DNA of 14,700 bases from Candidatus Bathyarchaeota archaeon (GTDB lineage: Archaea; Thermoproteota; Bathyarchaeia; RBG-16-48-13; GCA-020355125). The stretch is taken from contig JAOZHK010000068.1 in the NCBI GenBank assembly GCA_026014905.1, positions 1-14,700 on the forward strand, given 5' to 3'. This document shows positions 6,738 through 13,606 of the stretch, piece after piece. The translations under genes were made by a program, and so were the position numbers. The notes under the pieces are model-generated. The model was not told the origin of the DNA and did not search any database. It worked only from the letters and a program-made list of their open reading frames with translations. The stretch's first letter is position 1; every line of letters begins with the position of its first letter.

Positions 6738-7838
6738 TCACGAGAGCACTTGCTCTAGGCGTTCAGCTGTTATCGCCTGATTAATCTCGCGGGCGATTCG
6801 TCGTCCTGTCGATATAGGTTCATTAAATAAATAATATGAGTAGGGAGATCCATGGGGATAGAGATTAGTTCCCGCGACAATTCGAGCTGATACTTCGAAC
6901 ACAGTAAATCCTCGGTTGGGGTGATAGATTGTTTCCAGACAAAACGCGCCAACCATTCCTGGAGGAAATAAGGCAGTTGATGCATTAACTGTGTTTATTC
7001 CCATTTCAAGAATACGGGGGAGCAAACTTTCTCGGATGACAACAGACTGGTTACCTGTCACTGTGTAATCAAAGAACGCTTCAGGAATTTCGGGTAAACC
7101 TCGGTAACTTTCATCGATAGGTTCTATCCGCTTATCCATACTCAATAATTCCACGCGGCTGGAGGATTCTTGTCGAGCCTGTGCGAACAGTGAATAGAAG
7201 TAATGAGGGTAATAACGTACACCGGGGAGAAATTCTTGGATTGCTATTTGTTGTCGATCCGTGGAATTAAGAAGACCTTGTTGAACTTTCTTCTTGAGCT
7301 TGTGATACAATTCTTGTTCTGATCGCGCGGTGAAGAACCCTCGTCCACCTTTTGCTCCTGCGAATTTCACAAAGACGGGGCCATCAATATCGCTGGGATG
7401 GAGATATTCTTTTGGCAATTGGAGGCCTGCTTCAGTTAGCCATTCGCGTTGTTTTTGGCGATCACGTTCCCACTCTAACGTTTTTCGGTTCCCGAAAAGA
7501 GGGATTGCAAAGGTATTTTCAAGATTCTCAGGGCCGACATATTCCACAAAGGATCCATGGGGAATGATGATAGTGTTCAGTTTTTTTAATACTTTTTGAA
7601 CAGAAGGTGTGAGAATATCACGAAATTCATCGACAAGTACAAAGCGATCTGGACATGCCAGCGGGAATGATTCGTATAACGTTCGTCGTTCTTTCGTACA
7701 GATACCAACAGTTTTAAAGCCTTCCTGACGAGCTCCATGAAAGATCTGTAAAGCCGAGTGGGAACAAATGGTACCGATCGTCAGATTAGATGCATCATAC
7801 ATTGTTAAGATTTTAGCGATTTCTGAAGATGTTATCAT
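6738..7838 (-). CDS. purP: FAICAR synthetase PurP (formate-dependent, ATP-grasp)
   Basis: PurP makes FAICAR from AICAR, formate and ATP, the penultimate step of archaeal IMP synthesis. The 366-aa length is normal. Compared from memory with the Methanocaldococcus enzyme, it keeps CSHSALQIFHGA (residues 25-36), IPHGSFVEYVG (92-102), LFGNR (114-118), the glycine-rich ATP loop VKFAGAKGGRGFF (157-169), the MDKR motif, VVIRESLLP, PPGMVGAFCLET and the metal/ATP-binding strand VFEVSARIVAGTN, then SPYSYYLF. It therefore looks fully active. Its ATG overlaps the TGA of the upstream paralog as ATGA (7835-7838), so the two are one operon with coupled translation. It ends 22 nt from a convergent gene, with no clear terminator between. 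Confidence 0.93.
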   Translation of the reverse strand: MITSSEIAKILTMYDASNLTIGTICSHSALQIFHGARQEGFKTVGICTKERRTLYESFPLACPDRFVLVDEFRDILTPSVQKVLKKLNTIIIPHGSFVEYVGPENLENTFAIPLFGNRKTLEWERDRQKQREWLTEAGLQLPKEYLHPSDIDGPVFVKFAGAKGGRGFFTARSEQELYHKLKKKVQQGLLNSTDRQQIAIQEFLPGVRYYPHYFYSLFAQARQESSSRVELLSMDKRIEPIDESYRGLPEIPEAFFDYTVTGNQSVVIRESLLPRILEMGINTVNASTALFPPGMVGAFCLETIYHPNRGFTVFEVSARIVAGTNLYPHGSPYSYYLFNEPISTGRRIAREINQAITAERLEQVLS

Positions 7839-8977
7839 GTCACCACTTCTTGAAGGCGGTTCAGTGAAGCTGCTCGCTGGATTTCCATAATTGTAAGATC
7901 TAACGGGTCATCAATTCGTTTCTTGTGTTTTAAACTCAGATTACGCATCTCGGGAGAAGTAGGGCCTATCGCGGGATCTCCTGGAATACGTGGGCTCAAA
8001 TCGAAGACCACAAACTCCAGTGTTTTTGAGTCTCGGGGACTATATGCCACAGCTCCTTGGAGTCCAAACATCCCAATGATACCAGGCGGATACTCAGTGG
8101 CTGCTACTTTAGCAAATTTGCTTGCAGCTGACCACAGCAAAGGCTGTTTCGATTCCCGTATAGTTAACCCGTAATGACCAATTTCTTCATTGGTTATCGG
8201 CACCTTGATTTGAAGTTGCTCGCGAGCTGGAAGATTCAGAAATCCTTGCAGATTAATCTGACGTCGATCACTTAATCCCACAAAGTCGAGAGACCCGAAT
8301 ACATCAGGTAATGCGTAGTGATGAAAATTTGCATTGAATCTCGCACCTAACACATACTCTTCTATGCGGGCTTGAGCCAATCCTTTCTCAGTTATCAATC
8401 CTTTCTTTAAGTATTGTTGAGCTTGAGTGAAATAATCATCTGGGGAACTCGGGTAAAAAAATGCGCGTTCCAACGGGTTATCTGCTCTTTGGACTTTAAC
8501 GATAGCCAATCGATCGATTTCATTAGGCGTGGTAAACTCTTGTGGAACTCGGATACCAGCTTTTTTCAATAAATAATATTGTCCTTTTTCATCATGTCGA
8601 TCCTCGCAACGCAACATGAATCGATTACCATATAAAGGCAGTCGTAGCGAGTTTTCGATTCCTTCATAACCGACGTAGACGGAAAAGGAGCGATTTGGAA
8701 CAAAGATGGTGTTAAGACTTTGTAATTCATCTTGAACCGAAGGTCGTAACATGTCTTGAAAATTATCCACAAGGATGACATGATCATACAAATGAGCATG
8801 ATCCAGTCGGTATATCGCATCTCGCCCTTTCTGAACGATAACGACGGTTTGGGCACCCATCGCTCGTGCCGACATTCCAAGTTCAAGGGCTGAATGTGAA
8901 CCAAAGATACCTATAGAAATATGATCCCGATCATAAGACGATATAACTTCTTGGATACGCTCTCGTGAAAGTGGCAT
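7835..8977 (-). CDS. PurP paralog with altered ATP-grasp motifs, function uncertain
   Basis: This 380-aa protein aligns with PurP over its whole length: GSHSALELGMSA (26-37), a PNRSFSVYVG segment where PurP has PHGSF (94-103), and LPLYGNR (113-119). However, the glycine-rich loop is replaced by VKVQRADNPLERAFF (160-174), the MDKR motif becomes LSDRRQ, and the final strand reads FDLSPRIPGDPAIGPTSPEMRNLSLKHKKRIDDP instead of the EMSARxxGGTN type. Full-length PurP homologs of this second kind occur beside or apart from purP in several archaea; I know of no established role. ATG 8975-8977 is preceded by AGGA. It is the first gene of the two-gene purP operon, which suggests a purine-related or partner-subunit role rather than redundancy. 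Confidence 0.82.
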   Translation of the reverse strand: MPLSRERIQEVISSYDRDHISIGIFGSHSALELGMSARAMGAQTVVIVQKGRDAIYRLDHAHLYDHVILVDNFQDMLRPSVQDELQSLNTIFVPNRSFSVYVGYEGIENSLRLPLYGNRFMLRCEDRHDEKGQYYLLKKAGIRVPQEFTTPNEIDRLAIVKVQRADNPLERAFFYPSSPDDYFTQAQQYLKKGLITEKGLAQARIEEYVLGARFNANFHHYALPDVFGSLDFVGLSDRRQINLQGFLNLPAREQLQIKVPITNEEIGHYGLTIRESKQPLLWSAASKFAKVAATEYPPGIIGMFGLQGAVAYSPRDSKTLEFVVFDLSPRIPGDPAIGPTSPEMRNLSLKHKKRIDDPLDLTIMEIQRAASLNRLQEVVT

Positions 8978-8997
8978 ATTATTTTCCTAATGACAAA

Positions 8998-9008
8998 GAT
9001 AATTAAAG
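8998..9008 (-). promoter_or_regulatory. TATA-like box of the purP operon
   Basis: On the minus strand this reads CTTTAATTATC. Its spacing to ATG 8977 would give a very short or leaderless transcript, although an AGGA ribosome binding site is also present at about 8985-8988. It is the only A/T box in the 144-nt divergent gap that suits this operon. Confidence 0.3.
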
Positions 9009-9121
9009 AGTTATCCCCGTGAGATTTGGTCGTTACTAGCTAACTTGAACAAATTTGCGCGAGGATTATATTGTAGTTAATCATGAACTTCAATCACGAA
9101 AAAATGGTCGTGTAGAAATCC

Positions 9122-10342
9122 TTGCTGACGGAACGCGTCTCAACAGGATTACTATTAATTAGTCTAATAATTATTATTGGTTTTCTCAGCAATTACCAAT
9201 TTCTACGAACTGGTTTTCCAGGCATTTTATTTTTAATCATTTTGGGCTTTATTGTAGGACCATGGCTCCAACTCGTCGGGCAGGCTACTTTAGTAAGTTA
9301 TGCTCCATACTTGGCAGATTTAGCGACAATTTTCATCCTGTTTGAAAGCGGGTTAGCAATCAATCTCCGCGAATCTATTACGAAGGCCCCTCGGGCGCTC
9401 TTAATGAGTGGTCTTCACTTACTTTTCTGTACCTTGGCTGTCATGGTATTTCTGGGTTTTATTGGTATTGACCCCGTATATGGCGTGCTAATTGGCATCA
9501 TGTTGTCAGGAAATAGTACAATTGTGCTTGCGCATTTATTACGTGTTCTTCCAATTGATGACGATGTTGAATCGGTCCTAAGACTGGAATCGAAATTGAA
9601 TAGCATTTTTCAAGTCGTTCTCTTTCTAACGTTGATTGAGTTTGTAACTATTGGCCAATGGGACCTTCTTTCGATAACACGGGGAGTGGTGCTACGTTTT
9701 GGCGTTGGAGTTGGGGTGGGTGTGGGTTTAGGTATTGTATGGTTGAACTTATTATCCTGGATTAAACGTGAAGCGTTTGGTTATATGTTAACGATTGCGA
9801 TGTTGTTCATAATCTATTATTCATCAGAATTTTTTAGTGGAGATGGTGCATTAGCTGCACTTATGTTTGGTGTAGTACTTAGGAACCAACAAGTACTTGA
9901 TCGATTTGTTGTCGGTGAGCAGGAGGGAGATGTCTTTGATGATCAGATGGTACAATTTGAAGTGGAACTCTGCTTTTTAATTCGAACATTCTTCTTCGTT
10001 TATATTGGATTATCGATCTCTATTAGTGATCCGATCTGGATTATATACGGCATCATCCTATCGACACTTCTATTTGTGATGCGGTTTGTTGCAAGTCATG
10101 TTGCGATGGTCCGAAGCCAATTACAAGAGAATGCTGAATTAATGAGCATTGTAATACCCCGTGGTTTGAACGAAGCGGTGTTAACAGTTGTGCTTGTTTC
10201 AAAAGGAGTTAATAACGCAATAATGCTCCAAAATATAACCTTTCTTGTCATCATTATAACTAACCTATTCTATATGATCAGCTCATATCGACTATCTTAT
10301 CTCCCATTTTCCTCGGACGATATTAAACAGAGTGAAGAATAA
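9122..10342 (+). CDS. CPA-family cation:proton antiporter-like protein with altered ion-binding motifs
   Basis: The 406-aa protein is almost entirely hydrophobic with about 12 membrane segments and the layout of NhaP/CPA1 transporters. FILFESGLAINL (71-82) is the typical TM3 motif, LIGIMLSGNSTIVLAHLLRVL (123-143) occupies the place of TM4-5, LRLESKLNSIFQVVLF (153-168) the place of the ESxxND helix, and IPRGLNEAVL near 345 the conserved-arginine helix. In CPA1 antiporters the two ion-binding motifs are usually TDP and ND; here they read GNS and NS, so the carboxylate central to exchange is missing. A Gly-Val repeat (GVGVGVGVGLG) lies near residue 195. It starts at TTG 9122; the stop at 9113-9115 rules out an upstream start, and no strong ribosome binding site is visible. 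It stands alone, divergent from the purP operon. Confidence 0.8.
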   Translation: MLTERVSTGLLLISLIIIIGFLSNYQFLRTGFPGILFLIILGFIVGPWLQLVGQATLVSYAPYLADLATIFILFESGLAINLRESITKAPRALLMSGLHLLFCTLAVMVFLGFIGIDPVYGVLIGIMLSGNSTIVLAHLLRVLPIDDDVESVLRLESKLNSIFQVVLFLTLIEFVTIGQWDLLSITRGVVLRFGVGVGVGVGLGIVWLNLLSWIKREAFGYMLTIAMLFIIYYSSEFFSGDGALAALMFGVVLRNQQVLDRFVVGEQEGDVFDDQMVQFEVELCFLIRTFFFVYIGLSISISDPIWIIYGIILSTLLFVMRFVASHVAMVRSQLQENAELMSIVIPRGLNEAVLTVVLVSKGVNNAIMLQNITFLVIIITNLFYMISSYRLSYLPFSSDDIKQSEE

Positions 10343-10346
10343 AAAA
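10338..10346 (+). promoter_or_regulatory. A/T-rich TATA-like box before the HExxH gene
   Basis: AATAAAAAA overlaps the end of the antiporter gene. A start site about 26 nt downstream of its centre falls at about 10368, at the edge of the CG palindrome 10371-10380. Confidence 0.3.
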
Positions 10347-10370
10347 TGCAACAAGAATCCTGCAGTATGA

Positions 10371-10380
10371 ACGCGCGCGT
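10371..10380. promoter_or_regulatory. Perfect 10-bp palindrome ACGCGCGCGT upstream of the HExxH gene
   Basis: This has the same core as the site at 255-266. It lies in the 68-nt gap after the antiporter and ends 30 nt before ATG 10411, placing it at the expected start of transcription. A short frame from ATG 10346 (MQQESCSMN...) passes through it and stops at 10421; I do not recognise it. Confidence 0.45.
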
Positions 10381-10410
10381 GAAGGTTTATGATCGCTGTG
10401 TGGATTTCCT

Positions 10411-10878
10411 ATGTATCTAATAAATCATAATCTGGAATTGGGTATGTACCAATTAACAGATATTATAACAGGCCTGGAAAACTCTGTTGCATTGAGTAAA
10501 ATTTATGGGTATAAATTGAAAGAGGTTTTGAATACTACGGAGGTGAATGTTGTAAGCAAACCTTGGCAGATATGGGTTGACCGGGAAACGAAGATTATCA
10601 CAATCAATAAGGATTATCTGTGTCATAGCGATAGGGGGACTCTGTATCTGGATTTTATCCACGAGATGGTTCATATCTGGCAGATTTCTGATGGTAAAAA
10701 TGTTTTTGACCGGAGTGTTAGCTATGTAGATGCTCCGACTGAAATTGAAGCATATAGATATACACTCGAAGATGCTGAAAGGATCGGCTTCAGTAAAACT
10801 GACGTTATCGATTATCTAAAAGTGAGATGGATCAGTAACGAAGAGCATTTGAGGTTAGTGAAAGCTGTTCTAGGTTGA
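10411..10878 (+). CDS. Small zinc metalloprotease-like protein (HExxH)
   Basis: A 155-aa soluble protein with the zincin signature HEMVHIWQ (residues 84-91). A third ligand may come from the downstream APTEIEAYRYTLEDAERIG helix (108-126; Glu111 or Glu113), giving an HExxH...E gluzincin-like arrangement. The strand before the site (KIITINKDYL) and the C-terminal helices are consistent with a minimal protease domain. There is no signal peptide or propeptide. ATG 10411 has no clear ribosome binding site; ATG 10444 (MYQLTD) is an alternative and would keep all the motifs. I cannot assign a known peptidase family beyond 'zincin'. It may follow its own promoter with the CG palindrome, or be read through from the antiporter gene. 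Confidence 0.7.
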   Translation: MYLINHNLELGMYQLTDIITGLENSVALSKIYGYKLKEVLNTTEVNVVSKPWQIWVDRETKIITINKDYLCHSDRGTLYLDFIHEMVHIWQISDGKNVFDRSVSYVDAPTEIEAYRYTLEDAERIGFSKTDVIDYLKVRWISNEEHLRLVKAVLG

Positions 10879-10949
10879 TGGGAAAGAAATCATTATCTTA
10901 TGTGCCTAACTCGACATAAACAGTGAATCAGGGTCATGCAATGACAAAG

Positions 10950-11339
10950 TTACCAGAAGTCCCCCTTTGTAATGACGGTAACGTCGAGATCAAGTGCAGC
11001 TAGACTTGCTGCAGTATAAGTGAAATCATATGATCCTGGCTGGAGTTCAATCCAGTCACTTTGAAACACTGTTTGATCATTTTGCGTCATTGAGTGACTC
11101 CAAACCTCAGTATCATCCTGGAAAATCTTAGCGGTCCACCATGTTGAACCCATAGCAACCACTACATCTGTACGGACTTGACTCTGCAATACAGATATCT
11201 CCAGAGCTTCATGTTTTGTATCCGCTCCAATTGTAAATGATACTGGAAAACTGATGGCTGTGATAGGATATGTCATAAGAGTGTAAACTCCAAATATCGT
11301 GGTCAACACTCCTACAACCAGTATAACTCTCCAGTTCAC
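10950..11339 (-). CDS. Membrane-anchored or secreted beta-rich protein, function unknown
   Basis: The protein has one N-terminal hydrophobic segment (VILVVGVLTTIFGVYTLM, about residues 4-21), then about 100 residues of alternating beta-strand pattern (for example DVVVAMGSTWWTAKIFQDD, VFQSDWIELQPGSYDFTYTAAS and LDLDVTVIT). The 'L.PGsYdFtYta' element is typical of small immunoglobulin-like or jelly-roll sandwiches that bind at the cell surface, but no family is recognised. I prefer GTG at 11337-11339 (129 aa) because GGTGA lies 5 nt before it; a GTG at 11346-11348 would add three residues but leaves no room for a ribosome binding site. A 40-nt hairpin (11358-11397) lies directly upstream. Confidence 0.65.
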   Translation of the reverse strand: MNWRVILVVGVLTTIFGVYTLMTYPITAISFPVSFTIGADTKHEALEISVLQSQVRTDVVVAMGSTWWTAKIFQDDTEVWSHSMTQNDQTVFQSDWIELQPGSYDFTYTAASLAALDLDVTVITKGDFW

Positions 11340-11357
11340 ATCGTTCACCTTTTAGAC

Positions 11358-11397
11358 GATGTAGATTATAACATTAAGCAGTTATGAATTCTACATC
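11358..11397. repeat. Long imperfect inverted repeat (15-bp hairpin) in a 5' region
   Basis: The outer arms GATGTAGATT (11358-11367) and AATTCTACATC (11387-11397) pair over 10 bp with one bulged T. The inner arms ATAAC (11368-11372) and GTTAT (11381-11385) add 5 bp after a bulged G, leaving an 8-nt loop ATTAAGCA. It is 19-58 nt upstream of the GTG start of the minus-strand anchored protein, so it is in its leader or at its promoter. An operator for a dimeric regulator or an RNA hairpin in the leader are both possible. Confidence 0.55.
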
Positions 11398-11449
11398 TAG
11401 CTAACTTTGCATATGTGTGACAGCTATTACTGCCTTGGAGTGTTAATGA

Positions 11450-11503
11450 ATGGCTAATCCTAAGTTCCCAGCTCACCCAATAGCTCGCTTATTTGCTAAC
11501 TAG
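11450..11503 (+). pseudogene. 17-codon gene-start stub, possibly of an archaeal histone
   Basis: ATG 11450 is preceded by GGAG (11437-11440) at 9-nt spacing, so it looks like a real translation start. The peptide MANPKFPAHPIARLFAN resembles the beginning of archaeal histones, where a 'LPxAPxxRIIKxAG' segment opens the first helix of the histone fold, but it stops after 17 codons. Its TAG stop (11501-11503) overlaps the stop of the convergent flavin reductase gene in the palindrome AACTAGTT (11498-11505). The resemblance is short and from memory; chance is quite possible. Confidence 0.25.
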
Positions 11504-12033
11504 TTGTCAGTCACTGTGAAATATACGTGATTTTTTTGAACAATAGGTCTTGCTTTGAGGGGATCAAAGTTACCATTAGACAAGATCGTCTCATCAGCGC
11601 AAGCTGAGACTACTTGTCCTACAAATAGAGTATGATCACCACAAACATGGGTTTGAATCACTTTACACTCTAAGTGTCCGATACATTCCTTGATTAGAGG
11701 CGTCTTTACAACTTTAGCAGGAATAGCGGTGAGAGAAGTTGCAGTGAATTTATCGATGTTACGCCCGGATTTAGTTCCACAGAAATGCATTTCTTCAACT
11801 AGATCTATAGATGGAATATTCACAACGAACTCCCCAGAACGGGAAATGAGGTCATGACTGTAGCGTTGTGGTGCGATTCCAATGCAGACGAGAGGTGGGG
11901 AGAAGCTGATCGGCATGTACATGCCAAGGGTAATAATATTCGCTTGTCCTTCTGCATTGATAGCAGTCGCCATTACTACAACACTAAGAGGCCCTGCCTG
12001 AAAGAGTTTGGTATTAGATAATGTCTTTTTCAT
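11500..12033 (-). CDS. Flavin reductase-like FMN-binding protein (flavoredoxin type)
   Basis: This 177-aa protein has the flavin reductase split beta-barrel. The N-terminal half carries the FMN-binding strands: GPLSVVVMATAINAEGQANIITLGMY (residues 14-39), FSPPLVCIGIAPQRYSHDLI (44-63) and GEFVVNIPS. The family's 'CGTKSGRNIDKF' (86-97) and the later IGHLECKVIQTHVCGDHTLFVGQVVSA strand pair are also present. Relatives are flavoredoxins or NAD(P)H:flavin oxidoreductases that bind FMN and move electrons; the partner is unknown. ATG 12031-12033 is preceded by GGGG, and the CG palindrome 12044-12053 lies only 10 nt upstream. Length is normal and no break is seen. Confidence 0.87.
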   Translation of the reverse strand: MKKTLSNTKLFQAGPLSVVVMATAINAEGQANIITLGMYMPISFSPPLVCIGIAPQRYSHDLISRSGEFVVNIPSIDLVEEMHFCGTKSGRNIDKFTATSLTAIPAKVVKTPLIKECIGHLECKVIQTHVCGDHTLFVGQVVSACADETILSNGNFDPLKARPIVQKNHVYFTVTDN

Positions 12034-12043
12034 TGTATACCCC

Positions 12044-12053
12044 AGCGCGCGCT
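12044..12053. promoter_or_regulatory. Perfect 10-bp palindrome AGCGCGCGCT upstream of the flavin reductase gene
   Basis: This has an alternating CG core of 8 with A/T ends, swapped relative to the other sites (AGCG...CGCT rather than ACGC...GCGT). On the minus strand it ends 10 nt before the ATG, just ahead of the GGGG ribosome binding site. It lies downstream of A/T boxes (minus-strand TTTAAATAATGG at 12081-12092, or TATAAG at about 12058-12063), so it is in the leader or at the start site. Confidence 0.4.
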
Positions 12054-12113
12054 ATCTTATACATTATTGGTTGGGATCCACCATTATTTAAACAGATATA
12101 ACCAGCGGATTCG

Positions 12114-12128
12114 AATAAATAATTAAAT
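12114..12128 (+). promoter_or_regulatory. TATA-like box upstream of the M24B stub
   Basis: AATAAATAATTAAAT is a strong A/T box. A start site about 26 nt downstream is at about 12147, shortly before the GAGGGG ribosome binding site of the truncated M24B frame. The broken gene may thus still be transcribed, and the transcript could run on into the M29-like gene at 12388. Confidence 0.4.
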
Positions 12129-12163
12129 CGTAGAGCTACTCTCACCTAATGAGGGGAAAACAT

Positions 12164-12316
12164 TTGTTAAATCTTCAGCGACGAGTGATTAAACTTCAGG
12201 AAGAGATGGTGAAAAAGAAGTTGGATCTTATTGTGTATGGAATTAGCCAGAATTTTCAATACCTCACCGCGAGCGCGGTAATTCTTGTCAACGCGAATTG
12301 TTTCCCAAAATGCTGA
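12164..12316 (+). pseudogene. Truncated start of an M24B (Xaa-Pro dipeptidase/creatinase-like) peptidase gene
   Basis: The frame begins at TTG 12164 with GAGGGG at 12151-12156 (an ATG at 12149 is also in frame) and ends at TGA 12314-12316. LQRRVIKLQEEMVKKKLDLIVYG followed by SQNFQYLTA is the typical opening of the creatinase/prolidase N-terminal domain ('R...Lq..M...giDalvv....Ni.YLTG'). Intact members are about 350-390 aa; here the similarity stops after about 36 residues, at the palindrome 12266-12279, and the rest of the domain and the whole catalytic pita-bread domain are absent. Promoter and ribosome binding site are kept. It is therefore a 3'-deleted gene, or less likely a leader peptide for the next gene, which begins 71 nt later. 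Confidence 0.6.
12266..12279. repeat. CG-rich inverted repeat ACCGCG-AG-CGCGGT at the break of the M24B stub
   Basis: Six-base perfect arms surround a 2-nt centre. It lies exactly where the M24B-like reading (…YLTA) loses similarity to its family. It resembles, but is not identical to, the other CG palindromes in the window, and is the only one of these inside an open frame rather than directly before a gene. Confidence 0.35.
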
Positions 12317-12387
12317 AATATAAGAAAGTGTATCACTGGTCTCGAGCTTACTGAGTTATTTATTGAGTGAATAAGAGGTAATATTTG

Positions 12388-13398
12388 ATGCCATGGCCAA
12401 TTGAGTATTTCCATTATATTCCAGCGCCTTCGAGCATTATAGAAATGATGCCTGGAGCATTAAAGATAATGACACAATGTGCAGCTATTCAGCCCGGTGA
12501 AAACGTTGTTATTGCGTGTGATACGAATAAACTACGTCTAGCTGAAGTGCTGGCATCCGCTGCGAATGCGGTTGCTGGAAAACCAGTCATTGTGATGTTT
12601 CCTCCCACTGGGGCTCACGGTGCTCAAGTACCCGAACCAGTTGTAGCCGCGTGCGCTCAGTCAGACGTATTTTTTCTACCCACAAGTTGGTCAATGACTC
12701 ATACTGATGCTCGCATTGAAGCTATTGAAAATGGAGCCAGAGGCTCCACAATGTGCGAGGTTACTGAAGATTGCTTGTGTACAGGAGGTATCTTGGCTGA
12801 CTACGAAGAAAATGATCGAGTCGCTCGGAAACTAGGGGCTATTCTTTCTGAAACGGATACTATTCGTATTACTTCACCAGCGGGGACGGATATCTCGGGT
12901 GATGTTACCGACCGTCCTGTTCAGTATGAAACTGGGTTGTTTCGTGAGAGAGGCCAGTTTGCTGCTCTCCCTAACAGCGAGCTGAATATTTCTCCAATTG
13001 AAGGCTCAACAGAAGGAATAATCGTCGGCGACGTCAGACTCATGGGCTATGGGGTTATTCGGGATGAGCCCGTGAAGATACAAGTTAGTGAAGGTAACGT
13101 CGTAGACATATTGGGAGGTACTGCAGCGGAATATCTCAAGCACACATTGGCTTCATTTGACCACGCATCGGTATATAACTTGGCTGAATTTGCTGTTGGA
13201 CTCAATCCTTGTAGTCGAGCTTATGCCACTAATTTGGAGGATTTGGGAAAACTTGGCTTTGCTCACCATGGAATTGGAAGCAATTATGCGATTGGGGGCG
13301 AAGTGTTAGCGCCTTGTCATATTGACGTCATTTATAGAGAGGCTACACTCGAGTTTGATGGGAAAGTTGTACTTGATAAGGGTGAAGTTACAGTATAG
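12388..13398 (+). CDS. M29 aminopeptidase/NicX-like metal-dependent enzyme
   Basis: A 336-aa protein of the AmpS (M29 aminopeptidase) and NicX (2,5-dihydroxypyridine dioxygenase) superfamily. The N-terminal domain has 'ALKIMTQCAAIQPGENVVIACDT'. Probable metal ligands are in the C-terminal part: Glu198 in LPNSELNISPIEGSTEG, Glu267 in LAEFAVGLNPCSR, His293/His294 in GFAHHGIGSNYAIGGE, and His311/Asp313 in PCHIDVIYREAT, followed by the typical 'FDGKVVLDKGEV' tail. These positions match the family pattern 'AElgiGlNP...G..HiglG.n..fGG...aP.H.D....pT...DG', so it should be active. Peptidase versus aromatic-ring dioxygenase cannot be decided. ATG 12388 has GAGGT 8 nt upstream; TTG 12385 is also possible. 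It follows the M24B stub directly. Confidence 0.8.
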   Translation: MPWPIEYFHYIPAPSSIIEMMPGALKIMTQCAAIQPGENVVIACDTNKLRLAEVLASAANAVAGKPVIVMFPPTGAHGAQVPEPVVAACAQSDVFFLPTSWSMTHTDARIEAIENGARGSTMCEVTEDCLCTGGILADYEENDRVARKLGAILSETDTIRITSPAGTDISGDVTDRPVQYETGLFRERGQFAALPNSELNISPIEGSTEGIIVGDVRLMGYGVIRDEPVKIQVSEGNVVDILGGTAAEYLKHTLASFDHASVYNLAEFAVGLNPCSRAYATNLEDLGKLGFAHHGIGSNYAIGGEVLAPCHIDVIYREATLEFDGKVVLDKGEVTV

Positions 13399-13606
13399 TT
13401 AGAATGATTTTCTTCACATGCGTAACTGCTTATTTGCGTGCGTGTGTTTTAGCTCTTTACTGAGATTATTTTTAATGAAATGGGTTTGAACTTTAGATAT
13501 TTTCTCATTTATTAGAAATAGGACTAATATTCATCGTAGATCACTGCTAATCATAGCATTATTGCTGAAAAAACAAGTGAACTGATGAATTTAAGAGGAT
13601 TTTGGG

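Noticed and set aside
10877..10918. 13-codon frame starting in the stop of the HExxH gene (MGKKSLSYVPNST)
   Set aside because: Too short to judge; the TGATG overlap is suggestive but not sufficient.
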